IMG/VR virus record: IMGVR_UViG_3300042402_002425
Coordinates: 1-41,373 of that record
Direction: 5' to 3' (one strand)
Length of the DNA: 41,373 bases
From: a virus
A model generated the notes under the pieces. That model was not told where the DNA came from and ran no database searches. It worked only from the letters and a program-made list of their open reading frames with translations. This document shows positions 13,373 to 18,960 of the stretch, piece after piece. Position 1 is the stretch's first letter. Each line of letters starts with the position of its first letter. Both the position numbers and the translations under genes were made by a program.

Positions 13373-13678
13373 GAATCGGCTAGCCGTGCGGCGTTGCGCG
13401 AGCGCGTCGTCGATCGCCCGCCCCGCCCCGTATGATCCCCCGCCGCTATCGGCTAGGGCGCTACGGGCGCGGCTAGCGGCTACCGCTACCGCGTCGAGGA
13501 AACGCCCCCCGTCGAACGTAGCGCCGCTATCGTGCAGGGTATCGGCTACCGCTAGGGCTACCCGATAGGCCGCCCCCGCCGCGCGGATACCCTCGCCGCC
13601 CCCCTCGATGGATTCTACCGCTACCGCCCGCCCTAGCGTATCGGCTAGCTTCACGTAGTCCTTCTTGCTCATGCTCAT
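13370..13678 (-). CDS. Hypothetical alanine-rich protein of the CpG-rich island
   Basis: 102 residues from ATG 13678 (a second in-frame ATG is two codons later). Alanine/glycine-rich helices (AYRVALAVADTLHDSG, FLDAVAVAASRARSALAD). No family recognised. Leader repeats C and D lie just after and just before it. Confidence 0.55.
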   Translation of the reverse strand: MSMSKKDYVKLADTLGRAVAVESIEGGGEGIRAAGAAYRVALAVADTLHDSGATFDGGRFLDAVAVAASRARSALADSGGGSYGAGRAIDDALAQRRTASRF

Positions 13679-13742
13679 GATTCTATTCTCCCCTCATGCT
13701 ATCGGGGCGGGATTCTCCCGCCCCCTTCGATTGTACCCCTAG
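13676..13742. repeat. Leader repeat with hairpin copy D
   Basis: Same layout as copy C: CTATTCTCCCCTCATGCTAT, then GGGGCGGGA-TTC-TCCCGCCCC (13704-13724, 9 perfect pairs), then CTTCGATTGTA. It is the 5' leader of the gene starting at 13678. Confidence 0.65.
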
Positions 13743-13900
13743 CACGCGTATCCCGCAAGGGGATCGCACGGGATCACCAGCGCCCCGATCGCCCCGATAA
13801 TGAGCGCCGCGCATAGTAGGCGGCGGATCATACGGGCGCGGCGCTCCGCCGCTCGATGCTCCGCAAGCGTGCGGAGCGATACGATAGGCCGCCCCCTCAT
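13739..13900 (-). CDS. Small membrane protein of the CpG-rich island
   Basis: 53 residues from ATG 13900, whose ATGA overlaps the upstream stop. A basic N-terminal helix (EHRAAERRARMIRR) leads into one hydrophobic segment (LLCAALIIGAIGALVIP). A longer open frame in another register covers the same bases (13683-13931) but has no membrane or domain logic, so I prefer this one. Confidence 0.55.
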   Translation of the reverse strand: MRGRPIVSLRTLAEHRAAERRARMIRRLLCAALIIGAIGALVIPCDPLAGYAC

Positions 13901-14142
13901 GCGTTGCACGCTTCGCCGCTACCATGCGCAAGCGCCGCCGCTTCGAGCTCGCCCGCGCGGGCCTCGATCATCGCAAGCGCGGCGCCCGCCGCGTTTACCG
14001 CTTCGCGGGCTACCGCTAGCGCCTCGATGAAGCGCCCTTGGCGATGCTGCAGCGCGTTGCATAGTCCGCACGCCTCGCGTTGCCGCTTCGCCTCGAGCGG
14101 GCTAGGGTATTGCCCCCGCGTATCGGGTATCCCCGTGGCCAT
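13897..14142 (-). CDS. Hypothetical helical protein, first gene of the leftward unit
   Basis: 81 residues from ATG 14142, preceded by GAAGGGGGTAATC. It has CGLC near residue 26 and a long alanine/glutamate helix (EALAVAREAVNAAGAALAMI). Being promoter-proximal, it would be expressed first in this direction; a role in takeover or regulation is only a guess. Confidence 0.6.
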   Translation of the reverse strand: MATGIPDTRGQYPSPLEAKRQREACGLCNALQHRQGRFIEALAVAREAVNAAGAALAMIEARAGELEAAALAHGSGEACNA

Positions 14143-14187
14143 GATTACCCCCTTCGATTGTGGCGAGGATAGCCCCCGCCTACCCCT

Positions 14188-14216
14188 AGCCTACACCCCC
14201 TGCACGGGATCGACAA
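14188..14216 (-). promoter_or_regulatory. Leftward promoter of the whole leftward unit
   Basis: On the minus strand TTGTCG (14216-14211) and TAGGCT (14193-14188) are 17 bases apart, matching in spacing and -10 form the promoter at 12299-12327. The 20 bases next to the start codon at 14142 are identical to those at 12251. Confidence 0.5.
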
Positions 14217-14249
14217 TAGGGGCAAAGGATAAGATTCCGCAACAATCCA

Positions 14250-14271
14250 GAATAGAACGGGCGTTCTATTC
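14250..14271. promoter_or_regulatory. 22-bp palindromic operator with a LexA-like core
   Basis: Arms GAATAGAACG and CGTTCTATTC are perfect inverted repeats around GG. The core GAAC-GGGC-GTTC matches the GAAC-N4-GTTC pattern of LexA/DinR boxes in Gram-positive bacteria. It lies 34 bases upstream of the -35 box of the leftward promoter. No repressor gene is recognised in the phage, so a host protein may bind it. Confidence 0.6.
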
Positions 14272-14389
14272 CAATAGGGGGCTAGGGGCGACGTAGCGGG
14301 GCGATAGCGTCGAGGGTAATGCGATCATGGCGGCGAGGGTATCGCGGGGCGTAGCGTTGCGCGGGGGGCGGTGTACGGCTAGGCGGCCT

Positions 14390-14500
14390 ATCGGCGGGGG
14401 TAGCTTGCGGGGGTAGCCCCTGCACGGGTACGGGGTAGGCCTACGGGCTAGGGTATCGGGTACGGGTAGGGGGTAGCCCTGCAACGGGTAGGGGGTATCG
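14390..14500 (+). repeat. G-rich GGGTA tract with G-quadruplex pattern
   Basis: Many runs of three to five G separated by TA, TAC or TATC. The segment 14451-14473 reads G3-TATC-G3-TAC-G3-TA-G5, which meets the usual rule for an intramolecular G-quadruplex on the plus strand. A short repeat GTAGCCC(C)TGCA(A)CGGGTA occurs twice here. Confidence 0.55.
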
Positions 14501-14524
14501 CCTACCCTGCCCCCCTCCCCCCCT

Positions 14525-14542
14525 CGACAAGGCCGCTTGTCG
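14525..14542. promoter_or_regulatory. 18-bp palindrome, copy 1
   Basis: CGACAAG-GCCG-CTTGTCG, perfect 7-base arms. The second copy is centred 23 bases away. It could be an operator, partition-like site or origin iteron. Confidence 0.6.
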
Positions 14543-14547
14543 CTGGC

Positions 14548-14565
14548 CGACAAGGGCGCTTGTCG
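14548..14565. promoter_or_regulatory. 18-bp palindrome, copy 2
   Basis: CGACAAG-GGCG-CTTGTCG, with the same arms as copy 1 and a one-base change in the spacer. Only five bases separate the two copies. Conserved arms with a changing spacer suggest protein dimers bound side by side. Confidence 0.6.
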
Positions 14566-14755
14566 TAGGTTGGCACGATTTATGCCACCCCCCTCCCCCC
14601 GTAGCGTTTTAGAACATGCGTTCGGTTTGTGTAGGAACACCCAACCCCGCAATGAACACCCCTTCTGATAAGGCCACCCCCCTTTTGACTAGGCTTTCAC
14701 CCCTATTTGTTAACGCAGCTCTGTTAAGTTGTGCTCGACAGCCTCCCTCATAAAG

Positions 14756-14771
14756 ATTAAGACATCTTAAT
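14756..14771. promoter_or_regulatory. 16-bp inverted repeat upstream of the rightward promoter
   Basis: ATTAAGA-CA-TCTTAAT, perfect 7-base arms, ending 10 bases before TTGACA (14782). The position fits an operator or activator site for the rightward unit. Confidence 0.45.
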
Positions 14772-14781
14772 GATGTTATTT

Positions 14782-14813
14782 TTGACATAAACCCCCCGTT
14801 TTTCTGGTTATAT
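14782..14813 (+). promoter_or_regulatory. Candidate rightward promoter of the late unit
   Basis: Exact TTGACA at 14782-14787, then an AT-rich TGGTTATAT at 14805-14813. The spacer to TTATAT is 20 bases, longer than ideal, so it may work as an extended -10 (TGG before the box) or need an activator. It is the only strong candidate before the 32-kb rightward unit. Confidence 0.4.
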
Positions 14814-14835
14814 GGGGGAGACACAGAGGGGGCAA

Positions 14836-14899
14836 CGAACTCACCCTCCGTAAGAACGGTCTCTCACTCAATAGAGTTCGCTCTGGCCGCTAGGCCAGA
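14836..14899 (+). ncRNA. Structured 5' leader of the rightward transcript
   Basis: An outer stem CGAACTC/GAGTTCG (14836-14842 with 14874-14880) encloses a small hairpin CCGT-AAGA-ACGG (14848-14859) and is followed at once by a second hairpin TCTGGCC-GCTA-GGCCAGA (14882-14899). It lies between promoter and first start codon. It may stabilise the mRNA, bind a regulator or attenuate. Confidence 0.45.
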
Positions 14900-14929
14900 T
14901 TAAGAATGGGGAAACCCAAGGAGTTAAAA

Positions 14930-15415
14930 ATGCCAAAGGGCAAGATTTCTATGGGGAAGAAGACCCCAGCACCAATCGGGAAGCAGACACAGCGAGGTCG
15001 GGCCTCAATCTACAAGGGAACGGACAAGACGACCAATAAGAAGGATCGAGTACGTTCGGGAAGCCAGGATGTAATCTACGCTGACGGAAGCAGGTTCAAG
15101 ATGGTCCCACTAGAGATTGGTGGTGGTCGTCCAGGAGCGGCAGGGAAGAACTCCCGCGTGTATTCCGAAAAGAAGGGCAACACGATTACATCTTACACGA
15201 ACACAAACAGTCCGTATATTAACCCAAGAACTGGTGGCCTTGAGACATTCCCATATCACAATCGAACCATCACCACCCTGGGAGAGGGCGGTCGACGCGA
15301 GTCGGTACTCAAGCGTTCTGGTCAGAATAATAGCGCCAACTATGTTGTGAGCGAAACCCAGTTGAACCGTGGTTCAGGCACCCGCAAGACGGGCGCGAAG
15401 AAGAAGGCGTACTAA
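14930..15415 (+). CDS. Basic hypothetical protein, first gene of the rightward unit
   Basis: 161 residues from ATG 14930, six bases after a strong AAGGAG at 14918-14923; the ATG at 14906 lacks a good ribosome site. Very basic, with lysine-rich ends (PKGKISMGKKTPAPIGK, TRKTGAKKKAY) and a polar Asn/Thr-rich centre. It could bind DNA or RNA or be a virion protein packed with DNA. No family recognised. Confidence 0.7.
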   Translation: MPKGKISMGKKTPAPIGKQTQRGRASIYKGTDKTTNKKDRVRSGSQDVIYADGSRFKMVPLEIGGGRPGAAGKNSRVYSEKKGNTITSYTNTNSPYINPRTGGLETFPYHNRTITTLGEGGRRESVLKRSGQNNSANYVVSETQLNRGSGTRKTGAKKKAY

Positions 15416-15448
15416 TAGTTACAACGCTACCGATTCAGAGGGGGTCGA

Positions 15449-15838
15449 ATGTCCAAGGCGATCACGCACTACGTCAATCGCTGCAAGGACATCCTCGGAT
15501 TGGGACATTGGACCATCACGGTAGGAGCTGGCGCTCCGCCTGACGATTCCTGGGCTGACGTAGAAGTCAGCACGAACCTGTATAACGCTACCATCCGCTT
15601 CTCTCCAGATCTCTGGAAGCAGAAGAAGGACGAGATCCGACGGGTGGTAGCGCACGAACTGATCCACCTACACCAGGCAGGGGTGGAGCGCCTTGTTGAG
15701 GCGTTGGAAGAGTCGCTGGGATCGGCGGCCCATAGCATCCTCAGCCACGTATGGGATGTTGAAACGGAGCGAGCGGCTGACTCGCTTTCCGTCCCGCTGG
15801 CTCGGCTCTTGCCGATGCCGAGTTTAGGAGAAGACTAA
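15449..15838 (+). CDS. HExxH zinc metallopeptidase-like protein (SprT/WLM-like)
   Basis: 129 residues from ATG 15449, preceded by GAGGGGGTCGA. The zinc motif HELIH is at residues 69-73, followed by a possible further ligand in DVETERAAD, about 30 residues later. The N-terminal strands (HWTITVGAGAP, ADVEVSTNLYNATIRFSP) are like SprT/WLM-type minimal metallopeptidases. It may process a virion or host protein. The stop overlaps the next ATG (TAATG). Confidence 0.65.
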   Translation: MSKAITHYVNRCKDILGLGHWTITVGAGAPPDDSWADVEVSTNLYNATIRFSPDLWKQKKDEIRRVVAHELIHLHQAGVERLVEALEESLGSAAHSILSHVWDVETERAADSLSVPLARLLPMPSLGED

Positions 15839-16047
15839 TGCCAATGGTCGGTGGGAAGAAGTTCCCGTATACAAAGGCTGGTAAGGCTGCGGCAAAGAAG
15901 GCCGAAACGGGTCTGTATGCAAACATCAACGCCAAGCGCAAGCGTATCGAAGCTGGATCTGGCGAGAAGATGCGAAAGCCAGGCAGCAAGGGCGCCCCTA
16001 CCGCCAAGGCATTCAAGCAGTCTGCCAAGACCGCGAAGGGCAAGTAA
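15838..16047 (+). CDS. DUF5872-like small basic protein
   Basis: 69 residues. The block GLYANINAKRKRIEAGSGEK followed by MRKPGSKGAPTAKAFKQSA closely resembles the short domain I know as DUF5872, common in marine and freshwater phages and some giant viruses. About a third of its residues are Lys or Arg, so nucleic-acid binding is likely. Role unknown. It has a DUF6321-like partner at 22028. Confidence 0.7.
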   Translation: MPMVGGKKFPYTKAGKAAAKKAETGLYANINAKRKRIEAGSGEKMRKPGSKGAPTAKAFKQSAKTAKGK

Positions 16048-16049
16048 TC

Positions 16050-16667
16050 GTGGCAAAAGAAATGAATCGGACATCGGGGGCGGCTCGTCGAAAGATTAGC
16101 AAAGCCGAAGAGATTCGCTACGCCATGAAGACAGGTAAGCCGTTGACTGGCTCTGCCTCTGGCGTGAAAAGCATTACCCCAAAGCAGGCTGGTGAGGTCC
16201 TCACCCAAGGAATCGTCAGCCTTCGTGGTAATAAGCTCTCCGTTGATCCCGCTGGCCTTGCCATGGCGGTATCTCCATTTAAGATCCTCGGCGGCATTGC
16301 TGGAAAGAGCGCAGCCAAACTCTCAAAGATGAGCGGATTTATTGATGAGGAGAAGGCAGCACTGGATGCTGCTGGGAAGTTTATGCTTGCTGCCAAATTT
16401 CCAAAGTCAGCTGGTGCAAAGAGCATGGAATCCTCTATCGTCAAAGAGGTTCTTAAGGTCAAGGGAACTGGCGACCCAAATAGCAGTGGCATTATGAATG
16501 CGGTACGTCTTGGCGGAGAAAACCTATGGACTAATGCCATAGACGAAAGATCAAAGAAGCAAGCCTATAAAGCAGTAGCAAAGATCTTTGGCAAGGCTGG
16601 TCGTTCAGAGCCATCTCTTAGGGGTATTGGTAAAGAGTTGAGAAAAATTGGAAAAAGGAAGTATTAG
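16050..16667 (+). CDS. Hypothetical basic protein, possibly a virion component
   Basis: 205 residues from GTG 16050. Basic (KAEEIRYAMKTGKPL; ends KELRKIGKRKY) with small hydrophobic stretches (AGLAMAVSPFKILGGIAGKS). Codon use is more A+T-rich than its neighbours. It lies just before the tail fibre. No family recognised. Confidence 0.65.
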   Translation: MAKEMNRTSGAARRKISKAEEIRYAMKTGKPLTGSASGVKSITPKQAGEVLTQGIVSLRGNKLSVDPAGLAMAVSPFKILGGIAGKSAAKLSKMSGFIDEEKAALDAAGKFMLAAKFPKSAGAKSMESSIVKEVLKVKGTGDPNSSGIMNAVRLGGENLWTNAIDERSKKQAYKAVAKIFGKAGRSEPSLRGIGKELRKIGKRKY

Positions 16668-16670
16668 CTC

Positions 16671-18266
16671 TTGTCCCGCTTTACCTCAACCAAGGTAATC
16701 AACACCCGCTGGCGAAACAATGATTTCGTCGGAGCGGCTGGTTCTACCCACACGTTCCCAGATGCGTTCCATGAGGAGTTCCTTGTGGACTGGGCGTTGC
16801 AGATCTCCGATGGTTCGATTGTCATTACCGAAACCCCGACGACGGGGAACATCCAAGTATCTACCCTTACCGTTGGGGATATTGTCCTCACTGGTACGGC
16901 GACTGGGTTTCCTGGTGCGCCAACGATTATTGGCACATCTCCGATGTCAGTTGCAACATCTGGTGGAACATCAACAATTAGCCTTAACGCTAACTACCAG
17001 ACGGCTGGTACCTACATTACTGCCATTAACGGCACTGCTCCAATCGCAGCGTCGACGAACTCTGCTGGTATCTCGACCGTATCCATTACGGCATCGTATT
17101 CAACCTCCACCCACCTTCATGACGCTGACTATGTAAACGTCGGTGGGGACACGATGAGTGGGCAGTTGCTTGTCTCATCAGCAACGACCACGAGCACCGT
17201 TGGATTTGGCGAGATCATCGTTGCCAAGGGAACGGCCTATGGCTCCATTACGGTCAATGCCACAGACGACCACTTGCACCTTCGATCAAAGAACGCGATT
17301 GAGGTCCTTCAGCAGTCTGGTCCAACCATGCAGGGCCTTCGCGCACGCGGCCTTGGGGTAAACTCATCGCATACCTACCCAACACTCGTAGACGACGGCA
17401 TCACGTTTGGTGAAGACGCTAACCTCTACCGAGTATCGGCCAACGCACTCAAGACGGATGACGCACTAGAGGTAGTTGGATCACTGACGAATGGCGGTAC
17501 ATCCGTCAGCCTTTCCACCCACACCCACGCCTACCAGCCTGCTGGAACCTACGTCACCGCCGTCAACGGTACTGCCCCAATTACCGCCTCAACCGACACC
17601 GCTGGCATCGTTACGGTTGGATTGAGCGCAAGCTACGCCTCTAGCGTCCACACCCACGCTACAAGCAGCATTACCAGCGGAAACTTCGTCGCTACCCTTG
17701 CCGCTGGTACTGGCGTTACCGTTACTGGCGCAGATGCTAACGCAGCAGCAAAGACTGTCTCCATTGGCCAAGCGGTTGCTACATCAAGCAACGTATCGTT
17801 TAATAATTTGGATATCAATGGAACTAATTCGCTGTGGGTGGCGCGAATCTCATACACAGCAACACAGTCGCTGACCAACAACACTGCAACTAAACTGACA
17901 TTTGACACTGCCAGCGCCACGCCCACCACTGACTCCTACGACCCAAAGAGCTGGTTTGATAACGCAAACGATCGAATCACCATTGGGCAGGCTGGCTTCT
18001 ATACGATTAGCGCCAATGTCGGCTTTGCGTCAAACGCAACAGGTCGTCGGCTCGTGCAAATCTATGTCAACGGATCAGACCGTGGCGGAGTGCAGGTAGC
18101 CGCACTTTCTGGAGCCACAACAATCCTAAGCGCTTCAACCAATGTGTATCTTGCCGTCAACGACTATGTGGAAGTATTCGCGCTGCAGCAGTCAGGCGGA
18201 GCACTTAACACAGTCTCTGTGACAGGCGTGTATCCATCACTAAGCGTCGGAAGGATTGGTGCGTGA
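16671..18266 (+). CDS. Tail fibre / receptor-binding protein with C1q-like tip
   Basis: 531 residues, TTG start. Thr/Ser/Ala/Gly-rich beta structure typical of trimeric fibres. Two copies of a module start at residues 110 and 289 (Q-x-AGTY-x-TA-x-NGTAPI) and each ends with an HxH motif (H148/H150, H327/H329), like the metal-binding HxH sites of long tail fibres. From about residue 390 the sequence (ARISYTATQSL, ITIGQAGFYTISANVGFAS, RLVQIYVNG, VYLAVNDYVEVFALQQSGG) fits a C1q/TNF-like jelly roll used as a receptor-binding head. It probably decides host range. It sits far from the other tail genes, just downstream of the main promoter. Confidence 0.8.
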   Translation: MSRFTSTKVINTRWRNNDFVGAAGSTHTFPDAFHEEFLVDWALQISDGSIVITETPTTGNIQVSTLTVGDIVLTGTATGFPGAPTIIGTSPMSVATSGGTSTISLNANYQTAGTYITAINGTAPIAASTNSAGISTVSITASYSTSTHLHDADYVNVGGDTMSGQLLVSSATTTSTVGFGEIIVAKGTAYGSITVNATDDHLHLRSKNAIEVLQQSGPTMQGLRARGLGVNSSHTYPTLVDDGITFGEDANLYRVSANALKTDDALEVVGSLTNGGTSVSLSTHTHAYQPAGTYVTAVNGTAPITASTDTAGIVTVGLSASYASSVHTHATSSITSGNFVATLAAGTGVTVTGADANAAAKTVSIGQAVATSSNVSFNNLDINGTNSLWVARISYTATQSLTNNTATKLTFDTASATPTTDSYDPKSWFDNANDRITIGQAGFYTISANVGFASNATGRRLVQIYVNGSDRGGVQVAALSGATTILSASTNVYLAVNDYVEVFALQQSGGALNTVSVTGVYPSLSVGRIGA

Positions 18267-18469
18267 TGGACGCTGAACTTCAGGCACTCAACAACGCGGC
18301 TGCTGCGGCTGCCGTCCACGGCTGGCAGGTCACGCTGCTCGACCAGATTGATGGCGTGTGGACTGCCCAGGCTTCAGACAACATCTTCGGCGAGCCACTC
18401 GTCACAGGCACTGGCGCAACTAGAACTGACGCGCTTGTCGCGCTGACTGACGAAGTAAAGTCAAGATAA
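18266..18469 (+). CDS. Small hypothetical protein downstream of the tail fibre
   Basis: 67 residues from ATG 18266 (GTG at 18263 is an alternative). Alanine-rich helix, then a beta-rich part (GWQVTLLDQIDGVWTAQASD) and a last helix starting ATRTDALVAL. Such small genes after fibres can be chaperones or fibre caps, but there is no direct evidence here. Confidence 0.55.
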   Translation: MDAELQALNNAAAAAAVHGWQVTLLDQIDGVWTAQASDNIFGEPLVTGTGATRTDALVALTDEVKSR

Positions 18470-18471
18470 CC

Positions 18472-18960
18472 GTGACTGACCTCGCGCCAGTCCTGACGGG
18501 CTGCCACGTCTGCCGAAGCCCTCTGGTTGAGGCCATCAACAAGAAGATGCGCGACGGAATGTCCGATGTGCAGCTCTCCAAGTGGCTTGCAGACGCTGGT
18601 CACTACATCTCCCGCATCACCCTTGGCAAGCACAAGCGTGACCACCTTACCGAAGACCACGAACACAAGCGTATCTCCGCAGTAAAGCACCTACAGAAGC
18701 AGAAGAAGACCATCAAGGCAACGGGCGACCTGGCAATGCTGGTGCGAGACTACGTACACAGCGCGGTGCAGGACGGGGATTTGACCCCATCGCTCGCAGA
18801 GGGCCTTCGCGCACAGGAAATGATCGACCGACGCCAGGAAAAGGGCGCAGATCGAGAGGTTGCACTGCAACTAGCGGGCATCTTGGGCGGCGGCGCTACC
18901 TACCAGATTATTGAAGCGACAGAAATCAAGCCATTAGGGGTCGGAGAATCGGAGTCATGA
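18472..18960 (+). CDS. Putative small terminase subunit / HTH protein
   Basis: 162 residues, GTG start. It has a CHVC pair at residues 11-14 and then [40 protein letters not shown], a helix-turn-helix-like arrangement also seen in small phage packaging proteins (a short zinc knuckle before an HTH). The rest is helical and could oligomerise. It lies 3.4 kb before the large terminase with lysis and sugar genes between, so the assignment is tentative; a transcription regulator is the alternative. Confidence 0.45.
   Translation: MTDLAPVLTGCHVCRSPLVEAINKKMRDGMSDVQLSKWLADAGHYISRITLGKHKRDHLTEDHEHKRISAVKHLQKQKKTIKATGDLAMLVRDYVHSAVQDGDLTPSLAEGLRAQEMIDRRQEKGADREVALQLAGILGGGATYQIIEATEIKPLGVGESES

Larger units (their letters stand above)
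14143..14929. other. Non-coding control region between the divergent units
   Basis: About 790 bases with no convincing gene, flanked by the leftward start at 14142 and the rightward start at 14930. From left to right it holds a leftward promoter, a 22-bp palindrome, a G-rich GGGTA tract, two 18-bp palindromes, a lower-GC stretch with a 16-bp inverted repeat, a rightward promoter and a structured leader. It is the only large gap in the genome and the best candidate for both transcription control and the replication origin. Confidence 0.7.

Noticed and set aside
13683-13931. 82-residue minus-strand frame
   Set aside because: The overlapping 53-residue frame at 13739-13900 has an ATGA overlap with its upstream gene and a clear membrane segment; this longer one has neither.
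14266-14652. 128-residue minus-strand frame in the control region
   Set aside because: Its sequence is low-complexity Pro/Arg/Tyr repeats dictated by the GGGTA tract, with no ribosome site, and it covers the palindromes.
14609-14788. Small minus-strand frame starting after GGGGGG (MSKITSLRCLNLYEGG)
   Set aside because: It has a possible ribosome site but lies over the rightward promoter and inverted repeat, and has no domain; I kept the region as regulatory, though a leader peptide cannot be excluded.
14836-14899. tRNA-like structure in the rightward leader
   Set aside because: No acceptor stem with a CCA end or T-loop consensus; the stems do not form a cloverleaf. I saw no tRNA anywhere in the window.
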